DNA of 64,000 bases from Maribacter vaceletii (GTDB lineage: Bacteria > Bacteroidota > Bacteroidia > Flavobacteriales > Flavobacteriaceae), in assembly GCF_003634105.1 (NCBI RefSeq), contig NZ_RBIQ01000013.1:22121-86120 (forward strand), read 5' to 3'. The notes beneath the pieces were generated by a model. The model was given only the letters and a program-made list of their open reading frames with translations, did no database searches and was not told the origin of the DNA. Positions 8,544-17,476 of the stretch are shown one piece after another (positions within the stretch are counted from its first letter, which is position 1; each line of letters opens with the position of its first letter). A program made the translations under genes and the position numbers.

Positions 8544-10743
8544 TTTTTTTATCGAAAATATTTTCTCCAATTTTCTTATAAAATACTTCGGGTTTAAAAG
8601 GTTTAGTAACCACATCATTACAACCTGCGGCATAAAAACTTTCTAAACTATCATCTAAAGAAATTGCGGTAAGAGCAATAATGGGGGTCTTAGTGTCAAA
8701 TTCTCTTATACGAATAGTTGCTTCTTCACCACTAATTCCTGGCATATGAATATCCATTAAAATGGCATCATAGGTATTGTTTTTAGCAAGCTCTACCGCA
8801 TCCATACCATTACTAGCTATATCGCTAGTAATTTCTTTTTTGGTAAGCATTTTTTTGGTAATTACTTGGTTTATTTTATTATCCTCTACAATCATTAAGT
8901 GCAAGCCTTTAAACTCATATTCTTTTTCTGTAATTTCAAAAGGAATATCGTCTACAATGGCATCTTTGCTTTTTACAGTAACTTCAAAAAAGAAAGAACT
9001 ACCATTTCCTAATTCACTTTCTAATTGTATTTTACTATCAAATAAACCTAATAAACTTTTTACAATAGTTAGTCCTAGCCCAGTGCCGCCATATTCTCTA
9101 TTAATTTGGATAGAACCTTGTTCAAAACCTTCAAAAATGCTTTCTTGCATTTCTTTAGAAATACCAATACCAGTATCTTCTACTTCAAAATATAAGGTAA
9201 CATCATCATCTACTTTCTTTAGAAGCTTAGCTATAACTTTTACCTCACCATTTTTAGTAAATTTAAGAGCATTACCAACAAGATTCATGAAAATTTGGGA
9301 GAGTTTAAGAGGGTCACTCATTAAATGTCCAGGAATATCCTCATCGTATTGTAAAATAATTTTTGTGCTATTTTCTTTTGCACTTTGTTGTAAAGAGTCA
9401 ATAACTTCTTTTAAAACCTTTTTAAGGTTAAACTCCATATTTAAAGGCTCTAATTTATCTGCATCAATTTTATTAATCTGTAAAATATCATTAATAAAAT
9501 TTAATAGGTAATCTCCAGAAAATTTTAATGCTTTTAGATGTTCTTTTTGGTTCTCACTAGGGTTTTCTTCTAGGAGTAAATGGGTGAGCCCCGTTACAGC
9601 ATATAAGGGTGTCCGTAGCTCATGACTAACTGTAGAAAGAAAATTAGTTTTAGCTTCCATAGCTTGTACAGCACCATCCCTAGCAGCCTGTAATTCTTTG
9701 TTTTTAGTTTGTAGTAAGTCGTTTGTTTTTAACTTAATTTGATTGTTTCTATAAAGCGAAACTGCTAATAGCGATATAATAATTAAAAAGGCAGAAGTTA
9801 AAACAGCTGTAATTTCTGACCGGTTAGCCGACTCATTTAATTCTTCATTTAATCTTTCTAATCTGTTAATTTCAGACGTTTTAAAATCGTCTCTAATTTT
9901 ATCTGCAGTTTTTTGTTCTACTTTTAATTTGTCAATATTAAAAACAGAATCTTTTAAAACTACTAATTTTTGACTTTGCTCAAGAGCTAAACTAAATTCG
10001 TTTTTCTTTTCATAAGCTGTGGTTAAAAGCTCTCTGGCTTCAAAAACTTCTTTACTAAATTCTTGTTGCTCTGCAAGTTTTAAGGCGGCTTCTCCGTTTG
10101 TTATACTTTCTTCAAATTTTTGTGTTTTTATATAAAGTTTAGTTAGCCCAATATGTGCTTTCGTAGCTAAATATTCTTTTTCAAAAACGTCTGTATTAAT
10201 AACTAAAGAGTTAAAGTTTTTAGAGGCATTTTCATATTTTTCTAAGTTTAGATAAATGTCTCCTTCAGCTAATAAAATATGATTAAAGAAGTTACGGTCA
10301 TTATTTAACTGTTTAGCCTCATTTAACATAAAAATTGCTTGAAAATTTTTATTGTTTCTATAAAGTACTAGAGCTTCTATAAATTTATGAATGGCATCTC
10401 CGTATGGGTATTCTATATCTTTTAACAAAACTTCAGCTCTGTCCCAATAAAAAAGAGTAGTTTCTTCGTTATCTAATTTTAAGTATAACTGAGCAAATTC
10501 GTGGTAACTATCTATTAAAGATTTTACATCTTCATTTTTTTCTGCTTGTTCAGAAGCTTTATTTAATGCTTCTAAAGCCAAATCTATTTTATTTTGATTT
10601 TTTAATGTTCTAGCTAAATTAAAGTAAGAAACAGCATCTTTTTCTTGTATAGAATCTTGTGAAAAAGAGTAAGAGCATACTAAAAGTAGTACTATTACTA
10701 AAAATATGTATTTAAAATTTTTATATGTAGATACAATTTTCAA
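8530..10743 (-). CDS. Hybrid sensor histidine kinase with TPR sensor domain
   Basis: 737 residues. A signal peptide (to about 28) is followed by a periplasmic region of TPR-like helical repeats (about 35-275), a short coiled coil, one transmembrane helix (about 305-325), and a HisKA domain with H-box SHELRTPL (His near 373). The HATPase domain has the N box NLVGNALKFTKNG and G boxes DTGIGI and GGTGLGLTIVKSL. A C-terminal receiver domain has phospho-Asp in ILMDIHMPG (near 664). There is no DNA-binding output, so it probably passes phosphate on. The start is TTG at 10743, overlapping the gap stop as TTGA. No in-frame ATG fits as well, and the signal peptide begins right after this TTG. Coupling to gap suggests a link to central metabolism, but the signal sensed is unknown. 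Confidence 0.9.
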   Translation of the reverse strand: MKIVSTYKNFKYIFLVIVLLLVCSYSFSQDSIQEKDAVSYFNLARTLKNQNKIDLALEALNKASEQAEKNEDVKSLIDSYHEFAQLYLKLDNEETTLFYWDRAEVLLKDIEYPYGDAIHKFIEALVLYRNNKNFQAIFMLNEAKQLNNDRNFFNHILLAEGDIYLNLEKYENASKNFNSLVINTDVFEKEYLATKAHIGLTKLYIKTQKFEESITNGEAALKLAEQQEFSKEVFEARELLTTAYEKKNEFSLALEQSQKLVVLKDSVFNIDKLKVEQKTADKIRDDFKTSEINRLERLNEELNESANRSEITAVLTSAFLIIISLLAVSLYRNNQIKLKTNDLLQTKNKELQAARDGAVQAMEAKTNFLSTVSHELRTPLYAVTGLTHLLLEENPSENQKEHLKALKFSGDYLLNFINDILQINKIDADKLEPLNMEFNLKKVLKEVIDSLQQSAKENSTKIILQYDEDIPGHLMSDPLKLSQIFMNLVGNALKFTKNGEVKVIAKLLKKVDDDVTLYFEVEDTGIGISKEMQESIFEGFEQGSIQINREYGGTGLGLTIVKSLLGLFDSKIQLESELGNGSSFFFEVTVKSKDAIVDDIPFEITEKEYEFKGLHLMIVEDNKINQVITKKMLTKKEITSDIASNGMDAVELAKNNTYDAILMDIHMPGISGEEATIRIREFDTKTPIIALTAISLDDSLESFYAAGCNDVVTKPFKPEVFYKKIGENIFDKKISDS

Positions 10744-11750
10744 ATGTAATTTTTACGAATCATTATATTAATTAGGTCTATTATTCTGGAACTATAACCA
10801 GTCTCATTATCATACCAACCAATAATTTTAACCATTTTTCCGATAACTGATGTCATCTGAGAATCAAACGTACAAGAATACGAACTATTGTTTATATCTA
10901 TAGATACTATAGGGTCTTCTGTATAATATAGTATATTTTTTAATGTATTGTTTGATGCTTTTTCAAAAGTATCATTAATTTCTTTAATATTTGTAAGTCT
11001 TTTTACGTTAAATGTGATATCTGTAAGAGATCCATTTGGGACAGGAACTCGAATTCCACAACCACCAATAACGTTTTCTAGTTTTGGAAAAATTTTTGTT
11101 AAGGCTTTTGCAGCCCCAGTTGTTGTTGGAACAATAGATTGCCCGGCAGCTCTTGCTCTTCTTAAATCTTTATGGGGTTGGTCATGTAAACTTTGGTCCG
11201 AGGTATAAGAATGTATCGTAGTAATATATGCCTGTTCTATACCACAAAGTTCCTCTATAACCTTTATCATTGGAGCGGCATTGTTTGTAGTACAAGATGC
11301 GTTAGATATAATATGGTCATTGTTGGTAAGAGAATCTTCATTAATGCCGCAAACAATCATTTTAATAGCATCTTCTTCTGGGGGTACCGATAAAATTACT
11401 TTTTTAGCACCATTGGTAATGTGAAAGTCTAAATCTTTTTTAGATTTAAACTTTCCAGTAGATTCTATAACAAGATCAACAGCTTGGTCTTTCCAATTAA
11501 TATCTTTTGGATGGTTGTTATTAAATAGCTTTATAAATTGTTCTCCAATAATAATATGATCTTGGTTATGGCTTATGTTTTCATTAAATACGCCATGAAT
11601 ACTATCATATTTTAAAAGGTGTGCTAATGTTTTTGCATCAGCTAAATCATTAATTGCAACTACTTCTAAATGATTATGTTGGTTTAATAATCTACAAACT
11701 GTTCTTCCAATTCTTCCAAAACCATTAATACCAATTTTTATTTTTTTCAT
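10740..11750 (-). CDS. gap: Glyceraldehyde-3-phosphate dehydrogenase, type I
   Basis: 336 residues. The NAD-binding start is KIGINGFGRIGRTVCRL (5-21), with Asp after the second strand (VVAINDL) consistent with NAD preference. Catalytic Cys lies in NASCTTNNAAP (near 151); most homologues have a second Cys four residues later, which is Asn here. The substrate loop is SIVPTTTGAAKA, and the C-terminal signature is IGWYDNETGYSSR. It catalyses the NAD-linked step of glycolysis/gluconeogenesis in the cytosol. It lies 18 bp after lipA and overlaps the following histidine kinase by 4 bp, so it looks like the middle gene of a lipA-gap-kinase unit. Bacteroidota often carry two gap genes; which one this is cannot be decided here. 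Confidence 0.93.
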   Translation of the reverse strand: MKKIKIGINGFGRIGRTVCRLLNQHNHLEVVAINDLADAKTLAHLLKYDSIHGVFNENISHNQDHIIIGEQFIKLFNNNHPKDINWKDQAVDLVIESTGKFKSKKDLDFHITNGAKKVILSVPPEEDAIKMIVCGINEDSLTNNDHIISNASCTTNNAAPMIKVIEELCGIEQAYITTIHSYTSDQSLHDQPHKDLRRARAAGQSIVPTTTGAAKALTKIFPKLENVIGGCGIRVPVPNGSLTDITFNVKRLTNIKEINDTFEKASNNTLKNILYYTEDPIVSIDINNSSYSCTFDSQMTSVIGKMVKIIGWYDNETGYSSRIIDLINIMIRKNYI

Positions 11751-11768
11751 GGAAAAATAAGCTAAAAA

Positions 11769-12644
11769 TTAGTTTATGTGTTTGTGTGCTTTGTAAGAAG
11801 ACCTTACTAGAGCGCCACTTTCTACATGTCTAAAACCCATTTTTAAACCAATTTCTTCATACTTCTTAAATTGTTCAGGAAGTATAAATTGTTGAACAGG
11901 AAGGTGTTTTTTAGTAGGTTGTAAATATTGCCCAATAGTAACAACATCTACTTTTGCATTTCTTAAGTCTTCCATGGTTTGGATTACTTCTTCTTCTAAC
12001 TCTCCTAAACCTAACATAATACCAGATTTTGTTCTGTTTATGCCATTTTCTCTTAAATACCTTAATACTTCAAGACTTCTTTCGTATTTAGCTTGTATTC
12101 TTACCTCTCTGGTTAATCTTTTTACAGTTTCCATATTGTGAGAAACAACTTCTGGAGAAACTTCTATAATACGATCTAAATGTCTTTCAATACCTTGAAA
12201 ATCTGGAATTAAGGTTTCTAAAGTTGTGGTAGGGTTCATTCTACGAATAGCTTTCACCGTTTCTGCCCATATTATAGAACCCATATCTTTTAGGTCATCT
12301 CTATCTACAGATGTAATTACAGCATGTTTAATGCTCATTATTTTTATAGAACGAGCAACTTTCTCTGGCTCGGACCAATCTACAGTTTCTGGTCTTCCCG
12401 TTTTTACACCACAAAAACCACAAGATCTTGTGCAAACATTTCCTAAAATCATAAAAGTAGCAGTACCTTCTCCCCAACATTCGCCCATATTTGGACAACT
12501 ACCAGAGGTGCAAATAGTATGTAAGTCATACTTGTCTACTAAGCCCCTTAGTTGCGTGTATTTTTTACCTGTAGGTAATTTTACACGTAACCATTTTGGT
12601 TTTCCTTTTGGTGGCTTAACATGATTTATAGAATCTGTACTCAT
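11769..12644 (-). CDS. lipA: Lipoyl synthase
   Basis: 291-residue radical-SAM enzyme that inserts two sulfurs into octanoyl chains on lipoyl domains. It shows both LipA cluster motifs: [12 protein letters not shown] (auxiliary cluster, about 45-56) and CTRSCGFC (radical SAM CxxxCxxC, about 72-79). The conserved C-terminal Ser motif is [15 protein letters not shown]. Length matches the family. It stands 85 bp after an ECF sigma factor gene on the same strand and 18 bp before gap. Confidence 0.96.
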   Translation of the reverse strand: MSTDSINHVKPPKGKPKWLRVKLPTGKKYTQLRGLVDKYDLHTICTSGSCPNMGECWGEGTATFMILGNVCTRSCGFCGVKTGRPETVDWSEPEKVARSIKIMSIKHAVITSVDRDDLKDMGSIIWAETVKAIRRMNPTTTLETLIPDFQGIERHLDRIIEVSPEVVSHNMETVKRLTREVRIQAKYERSLEVLRYLRENGINRTKSGIMLGLGELEEEVIQTMEDLRNAKVDVVTIGQYLQPTKKHLPVQQFILPEQFKKYEEIGLKMGFRHVESGALVRSSYKAHKHIN

Positions 12645-12729
12645 AAAAAAAATTTATACAAATATACGAACTAAATTAAGGTCTTCCGTTTCTAAAAAGC
12701 TAGATAGCCTTATTAGAAAAATGTATATT

Positions 12730-13287
12730 TTATTTGTTTCGGGTAATAACTTCTGCCAATAATTTTTTTGCTCTTAAGAGTTTTACTTTCACATTATTAA
12801 CCGGTTCATTTAATTGGGTAGCAATTGCAGCATAGGAAAGTTCATTAAAATATCTAAGATTAATAACTTCTTGGTAGTGTGGTTTTAATTTTTTTATATG
12901 TTGTAAAAGCGTTGCTAAATTCTGTTCTGTTATAAGTTGGTCTTCTGCAGAAGGAGCATCATCTAAAACTTTTTTGTAGTCTTCGTTATTATCTTTTACG
13001 TTTATAATATCTTTTTTTCTTTTTCTTAAAAGGTCTACGTGTATGTTTTTAGAAATTGTAATTAGCCATGTTTTAAACTTATAAGAAGAATCGTAAGTGC
13101 TTAATTTGTCAAAAGCTTTAGAGAAAGTTTGTATAGTTATATCTTCTGCATCACTTTCGTTTTCCGTTCTTTTTAATTGAAAACCATAAACATCATTCCA
13201 AAAGGTATGTAATAATTTACTATAAGCAATTTGATTGCCTAATTTAGCTTTTTCTATAATGTTTTTAATGGTTTGCTTGCTGTCCAA
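12730..13287 (-). CDS. ECF-type RNA polymerase sigma factor
   Basis: 185 residues. Sigma region 2 lies at about 22-90 (DAEDITIQTFSKAF and FKTWLITISKNIHVDLLRKR) and region 4 at about 125-180 (YQEVINLRYFNELSYAAIA with the helix-turn-helix NVKVKLLRAKKLL). Its size fits an ECF sigma. No anti-sigma gene is adjacent: the neighbours are a small membrane protein gene upstream (42 bp) and lipA downstream. The sigma-lipA neighbourhood recurs in Flavobacteriia, which hints at a core rather than niche function, but its regulon is unknown. Confidence 0.9.
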   Translation of the reverse strand: MDSKQTIKNIIEKAKLGNQIAYSKLLHTFWNDVYGFQLKRTENESDAEDITIQTFSKAFDKLSTYDSSYKFKTWLITISKNIHVDLLRKRKKDIINVKDNNEDYKKVLDDAPSAEDQLITEQNLATLLQHIKKLKPHYQEVINLRYFNELSYAAIATQLNEPVNNVKVKLLRAKKLLAEVITRNK

Positions 13288-13329
13288 AACAGGGGCTTTA
13301 GATAATGACAGTTTATTTGTGATTTTTAA

Positions 13330-13539
13330 CTACTGTAATTCTGGAGTAGTGTCTTTTTTGCAATCTTGTTCGCTTGGCAATTTTCCACACATTCCGCAAG
13401 CTTCACCTTCTTTATTTAAAAATGGACTTTGACTAGCGCAAGTGCCAGCAAATTTACCATCTTTTTTAGCCCATATTTTAATAGCAATTCCTGCAAAAGC
13501 AATGGAAAGTAGACCTATAGTAAGTAGTATCAACTTCAT
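13330..13539 (-). CDS. Small Cys-containing membrane or secreted protein
   Basis: 69 residues from ATG 13539; the frame is open to 13578 but the hydrophobic helix starts right at this Met. Residues 3-22 form one transmembrane helix or uncleaved signal. The tail is polar with four cysteines in the pattern GTCAS, EACGMCGK, QDC, which could bind a metal or form disulfides. Short proteins like this with a C..CxxC tail occur in Flavobacteriia as membrane or secreted proteins of unknown function. It lies upstream of and in the same direction as the ECF sigma gene (42 bp). A sensory or anti-sigma-like role is possible but there is no evidence for it. Confidence 0.65.
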   Translation of the reverse strand: MKLILLTIGLLSIAFAGIAIKIWAKKDGKFAGTCASQSPFLNKEGEACGMCGKLPSEQDCKKDTTPELQ

Positions 13540-13567
13540 AAGTAAATTTTTTACAAAGATATAAAAA

Positions 13568-13590
13568 TAAAGCCCCAAAAAGGGGCTTTA
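13568..13590 (-). terminator. Terminator after anti-sigma gene
   Basis: Stem TAAAGCCCC (13568-13576) / GGGGCTTTA (13582-13590), a perfect 9 bp with a 5-nt loop. On the minus strand it is followed by a T-rich run. It lies 23 bp beyond the anti-sigma stop and before the small membrane protein gene, separating the two transcription units. Confidence 0.8.
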
Positions 13591-13613
13591 TGAATACTTT
13601 ATGAAGGGTTTAA

Positions 13614-14372
13614 TTAATAAGCAATATTAGCAACTATTTTGTTTGTAGTTGGGCTTATGTTACCACCTTTAGGTTCTATTGTTATATAACTAACTGCGTT
13701 ATCGGAATAGGGAAGTGCTGTTAATTTATCTTTACTAGCAGCTTCTTGAACTATTCCTAAATTTAACATTTCTCCATTTACCTCTGCCCACATTTGGTAA
13801 CATTGGTCTTCAGGTAATTCAGGTAACTTACTAACGTTTATGTAAGATAATTTCTTTACTGGGTTAATGTAAGCAACAGCTTTTAAATCTCTAGCCATTT
13901 TATTACCTCGTACATTGTATTTTTTAGTCTGCGGATTGTTAAGAACAATAAATTGGTTTCTTACGTCTTCCAACTGTTGTCTCATATCTGCTTCTAATGT
14001 TTTTATTTTATTAGTAACAATAGTGTTTTCTTGTTGTAAATTCTGGTTTTGATTCCAGAAAAAATAGGATGCACTAGCAAACATACATGCAACAATACTT
14101 GCTGCAATTGCATATCTGAAAAATTGCTTACGTCCAGAACGCTCTGATTTTATTCTAGCATGTATTTTTTCTTTAAGACCTTCAGGAGTTTTTATAGCAT
14201 GTAATTTTGCATAATTCTCTAAGTTGTCTTGTAGCTCATCATAGGTTTTTTTTACTTCCGGATACATCGCTATATAGCGTTCTACTTGCATAGACTCCAT
14301 ATCATTAGTAGTACCTAATAGATATTTTTCTAGTAGATCAGAATCTAAAAATATTTTTATCTTTTCTTTCAT
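13614..14372 (-). CDS. Membrane anti-sigma factor (RskA-like)
   Basis: 252 residues. The cytoplasmic N-terminus (about 1-80) contains a zinc-less anti-sigma-like helical region (LLEKYLLGTTNDMESMQVER). One transmembrane helix follows (about 86-106), then a short coiled coil (107-140) and an extracytoplasmic anti-sigma-K-type domain (LPELPEDQCYQMWAEVNGE, and FITIEPKGGN-like strand YITIEPKGGN). It begins 2 bp after the sigma gene at 14375 ends, the usual cotranscribed arrangement. It should hold its sigma factor at the membrane until a signal releases it. The signal is unknown; related systems often respond to oxidative or envelope stress. Confidence 0.87.
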   Translation of the reverse strand: MKEKIKIFLDSDLLEKYLLGTTNDMESMQVERYIAMYPEVKKTYDELQDNLENYAKLHAIKTPEGLKEKIHARIKSERSGRKQFFRYAIAASIVACMFASASYFFWNQNQNLQQENTIVTNKIKTLEADMRQQLEDVRNQFIVLNNPQTKKYNVRGNKMARDLKAVAYINPVKKLSYINVSKLPELPEDQCYQMWAEVNGEMLNLGIVQEAASKDKLTALPYSDNAVSYITIEPKGGNISPTTNKIVANIAY

Positions 14373-14374
14373 AA

Positions 14375-14935
14375 TTATATATTTAATAGAAGCGCAAGTA
14401 GTATAACTGGGTTGTATATCTTCTTTAATTCACGTAAACCAATTTTTAATCTAGATTTAATAGTTCCTAAAGGAATATCTAACTCATCACTAGCTTCTTG
14501 TTGTGTCATTCCTTGAAAAAACAAAGCTTCTAAAACAATTTGATATTTACTTTCTATCTTATCTAAATTTTCTCGAACGTCAATTAAATCAGGTTTAATA
14601 CTTTCTACGCCTAAATTATATACGTCAGAAACATCCATTTGGATTTCCTTATCTGTTTTTGTGTTAACACTTCTTAATTTATCTATAGCAGTATTCCTAG
14701 TTATTCTAAATAACCAGGTAAATAATTTTGCTTTAGAGGGGTCATAAGAATCCGATTTTTTCCAGATTTTAACAAAACTTTCTTGTAAAACGTCTTGAGC
14801 TAAATCATTATTTCTTACAACTTTATGGGCTACACCATATAAAGTATCTCCATAATTTTCATAGAGAAGAGAAATTGCTTTTTCATTTCTCTCTTGCAAA
14901 AGTTCTACAATATGTTTTTCAAGTAGTGTGCTCAT
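14375..14935 (-). CDS. ECF-type sigma factor paired with the anti-sigma gene
   Basis: 186 residues. Region 2 (LAQDVLQESFVKIWKKSDSY, then FTWLFRITRNTAIDKLRS) lies at about 20-100. Region 4 (YQIVLEALFFQGMTQQEA with LDIPLGTIKSRLKIGLREL) lies at about 128-178. GTIKSRLKIGL is the DNA-recognition helix typical of SigK-like ECF factors, consistent with the RskA-like partner encoded 2 bp downstream. Promoter elements could not be assigned in the 204-bp upstream region. Confidence 0.92.
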   Translation of the reverse strand: MSTLLEKHIVELLQERNEKAISLLYENYGDTLYGVAHKVVRNNDLAQDVLQESFVKIWKKSDSYDPSKAKLFTWLFRITRNTAIDKLRSVNTKTDKEIQMDVSDVYNLGVESIKPDLIDVRENLDKIESKYQIVLEALFFQGMTQQEASDELDIPLGTIKSRLKIGLRELKKIYNPVILLALLLNI

Positions 14936-15008
14936 ATAATATTCTAAAGCTTTATAAATATGGAGTTCTCGGCATCCAATAGCTTCTTTTATACCGTATA
15001 TATTTGTA

Positions 15009-15046
15009 AACGCTAAATTATTAAATTGATTGTTATACTTAGCGTT
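15009..15046. repeat. 8-bp inverted repeat upstream of sigma gene
   Basis: AACGCTAA (15009-15016) and TTAGCGTT (15039-15046) are exact reverse complements 22 nt apart, in the intergenic region between murB and the sigma gene. The pair could be an operator or chance; no second evidence is available. Confidence 0.35.
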
Positions 15047-15067
15047 ATATAAAAAATATTAAAGTTG

Positions 15068-15096
15068 TAAATGTACAACTGGTTATTGTACATTTA
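15068..15096. terminator. Hairpin downstream of murB
   Basis: Perfect 10-bp stem TAAATGTACA (15068-15077) / TGTACATTTA (15087-15096) with a 9-nt loop. It is 44 bp past the murB stop on the minus strand. A second imperfect stem (TAACCCTCGTAT 15116-15127 / ATACGGGGGTTA 15131-15142) overlaps the murB stop. Together they probably end the murB transcript. Neither is followed by a strong T-run on the minus strand, so the terminator call is moderate. Confidence 0.45.
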
Positions 15097-15139
15097 TTTT
15101 TTGGTTGGTTTGATGTAACCCTCGTATGTAATACGGGGG

Positions 15140-16156
15140 TTATTTTATTATGTTAACTTCTGGTACAATAGCAATATTAAATTTCATTTGTACCTCTTTT
15201 ATAATTTTAGATGCTAATTGTACTATTTCTTCTCCAGAAGCATTTCCGTAATTTACTAAAACTAATGCTTGTTTAGTATGTACGCCTGCATCTCCATATC
15301 GTTTTCCTTTAAACCCACTTTGTTCAATAAGCCAACCTGCTGGTATTTTATATTCTTTTTCTGATAGTTTATAGAATGGAGCATCTGGATTTTTACTGCT
15401 AAATTCTTTAAATTCTTTTTCCAAAATAATTGGGTTCTTAAAAAAGCTACCGCTATTTCCTATTTCTTTTGGGTCTGGTAGTTTACTTTGTCTTATAGCT
15501 ATAACAGCATTAGAAACATCTTGAATAGTAGGATTTGTAATATTTTCCTTTTTTAATTCTTCTTCTATAGAGCCGTAAGATGTATTTAAGATATGATTTT
15601 TTTTGGTAAGCTCTAGAAAAACAGCAGTTATTATATGCTTACCTTTTCCTTCCTGTTTAAAAAATGAGTCTCTATATCCAAATTTGCAGTCTTCTTTAGA
15701 AAAAAAATGTTCTTCTAAAGTTTTGGTATTTATAGTTTGGCATTTTACAAAATGGTCTTTTAATTCTACCCCATAAGCACCTATATTTTGTATTGGAGCA
15801 GTGCCAACTTTACCAGGAATTAAAGACATGTTTTCTAAGCCACCGTAATTGTTTTTTAGTGTCCACAAAACCATGTTATGCCAGTTTTCACCGGCCATTA
15901 TTTTTAAGGTTACATGGTTTTCGTCTTCATTAACAACAGTAATCCCTTTAAGGTTAATGTAAATTACAAGCGCATTTATATTTGTAGTAAGTAGCATATT
16001 GCTTCCGCCACTTAAAATAAATTTAGAAGGGTAGTCTTTTAGACAAAGAGCTTCTTTTAGTTCTTCTAAAGTAGTAACCTCACAAAAGTATTTTGCTGTA
16101 ACAGCAATACCAAAAGTGTTGTAATTTTTTAAAGGTATATCTTGTAATATCTGCAT
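15140..16156 (-). CDS. murB: UDP-N-acetylmuramate dehydrogenase
   Basis: 338-residue FAD enzyme that reduces UDP-N-acetylglucosamine-enolpyruvate to UDP-N-acetylmuramate in peptidoglycan synthesis. The N-terminus NYNTFGIAV begins the FAD domain, with the FAD-binding segment LSGGSNMLLT (about 46-55). ENMSLIPGKVGTAPIQNIGAYG (about 115-136) is the conserved pyrophosphate region. Catalytic Ser lies in GNSGSFFKNPI, and the C-terminal Glu in VPEVNII. It resembles the E. coli-type (type I) enzyme in length. Its start shares one base with the preceding aminotransferase stop (TAATG), so translation is probably coupled. Confidence 0.95.
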   Translation of the reverse strand: MQILQDIPLKNYNTFGIAVTAKYFCEVTTLEELKEALCLKDYPSKFILSGGSNMLLTTNINALVIYINLKGITVVNEDENHVTLKIMAGENWHNMVLWTLKNNYGGLENMSLIPGKVGTAPIQNIGAYGVELKDHFVKCQTINTKTLEEHFFSKEDCKFGYRDSFFKQEGKGKHIITAVFLELTKKNHILNTSYGSIEEELKKENITNPTIQDVSNAVIAIRQSKLPDPKEIGNSGSFFKNPIILEKEFKEFSSKNPDAPFYKLSEKEYKIPAGWLIEQSGFKGKRYGDAGVHTKQALVLVNYGNASGEEIVQLASKIIKEVQMKFNIAIVPEVNIIK

Positions 16157-17346
16157 TACCCTATATAACTCTTAAGTGCTTCTTTTAGTATAGTAACGGC
16201 TCTTTTTAAACTTTCTTGGTCTAAAACATATGCAATTCTTATTTGGTTTAGTCCTAAACCTTTAGTAGCATAAAAACCAGCTGCAGGAGCTACCATTACT
16301 GTTTCCCCTTTGTATCTAAAATCTTCTAACAGCCATTGTGCAAAATCATCAGCACTTTTTATGGGTAATTCTGCAATACAGTAAAAAGCACCATTTGGCA
16401 TTGCAACTTTTACACCATCTATTTTTTTTAGTTCTGTTGTTAATGTGTTTCTTCTTTCTACATATTCTTCTTTTACATCATCAAAATAACTTTGCGGCGT
16501 ATCTAATGCAGCTTCACTTGCTATTTGTGCATAGGTAGGTGGGGATAGCCTTGCTTGTGCAAACTTTATGGCTGTTTTAATAAATTCTTTGTTTTTAGAA
16601 ACTAAATACCCAATTCTTGCACCGCACATGCTATATCTTTTAGAAACAGAATCTATTACAATAGCATTGTCTTCCAGACCTTCTTCTTGTAAAATAGAGT
16701 AATGTTCTTTGTTGTCATAGGTAAATTCTCTATAAACTTCATCGGCAATTAAAAACAGGTCGTGTTTTTTTACAATTTCTGAAAGCCTTTTAATTTCTTC
16801 TTTGCTATACAAGTACCCAGTTGGGTTGCCTGGATTACATATTAATATAGCTTTTGTTTTTGGGGTAATTAATTTTTCAAAATCATCAATAGGGGGCAGT
16901 GCAAAATTATTTTCTAGTGTAGAGACAACTGGTACTACTTTAACTCCAGTAGCAGTTGCAAACCCATTGTAATTAGCGTAAAAAGGTTCTGGAATAATAA
17001 TTTCATCATCATAATCCGCAATACTACCCATAGCAAAAGAAAGTGCTTCAGAACCACCAGTGGTTACAATAATGTCCGAAGAATTAACCGTAATATCATT
17101 TTTGGAATAATATGCAGCAATCTTTTCTCTAAATATATCAGAGCCTTCTGTTCTACTGTAAGCAATAACACTTAATGTATTATTTTTTACAGCATCTAGA
17201 GCTATCTGTGGGGTTTTAATATCTGGTTGCCCTATGTTTAAGTGTATTACCTTAGCACCATTCTTTTTTGCTTGTTCGGCAAACGGTACTAATTTACGTA
17301 TAGGTGACTCGGGCATATTAACCCCTTTATTAGAAATATTAGGCAT
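16156..17346 (-). CDS. PLP-dependent class I/II aminotransferase
   Basis: 396 residues from ATG 17346; the frame extends 6 codons further up but MPNISNKG matches how this flavobacterial group begins. It is a fold-type I aminotransferase: SRTEGSDIFREKIA substrate loop, CNPGNPTGYLYS (about 170-181), ADEVYREF (about 201-208), PLP Lys in DSVSKRYSMCGARIG (Lys236), and a C-terminal RIAYV Arg for the substrate carboxylate. The subgroup resembles aspartate/aromatic aminotransferases, but the substrate cannot be fixed from sequence. The gene is joined to murB by a TAATG overlap. It faces away from the protease gene at 17477. Confidence 0.88.
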   Translation of the reverse strand: MPNISNKGVNMPESPIRKLVPFAEQAKKNGAKVIHLNIGQPDIKTPQIALDAVKNNTLSVIAYSRTEGSDIFREKIAAYYSKNDITVNSSDIIVTTGGSEALSFAMGSIADYDDEIIIPEPFYANYNGFATATGVKVVPVVSTLENNFALPPIDDFEKLITPKTKAILICNPGNPTGYLYSKEEIKRLSEIVKKHDLFLIADEVYREFTYDNKEHYSILQEEGLEDNAIVIDSVSKRYSMCGARIGYLVSKNKEFIKTAIKFAQARLSPPTYAQIASEAALDTPQSYFDDVKEEYVERRNTLTTELKKIDGVKVAMPNGAFYCIAELPIKSADDFAQWLLEDFRYKGETVMVAPAAGFYATKGLGLNQIRIAYVLDQESLKRAVTILKEALKSYIG

Positions 17347-17476
17347 ATAACAAATTTTCCACAAAAATGATAAAACCCAACAAGACTTACAATAAATACG
17401 AAGGTTTATTTAGAAGACTTTTTTTGTTAAATACCTAGGAAATTCGTCCTATTTTTTATAATTTTTACAACGTAAT

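Noticed and set aside
8777-9511. 244-codon plus-strand frame opposite the hybrid histidine kinase
   Set aside because: It mirrors the kinase and HATPase motifs on the other strand; no start context or known domain.
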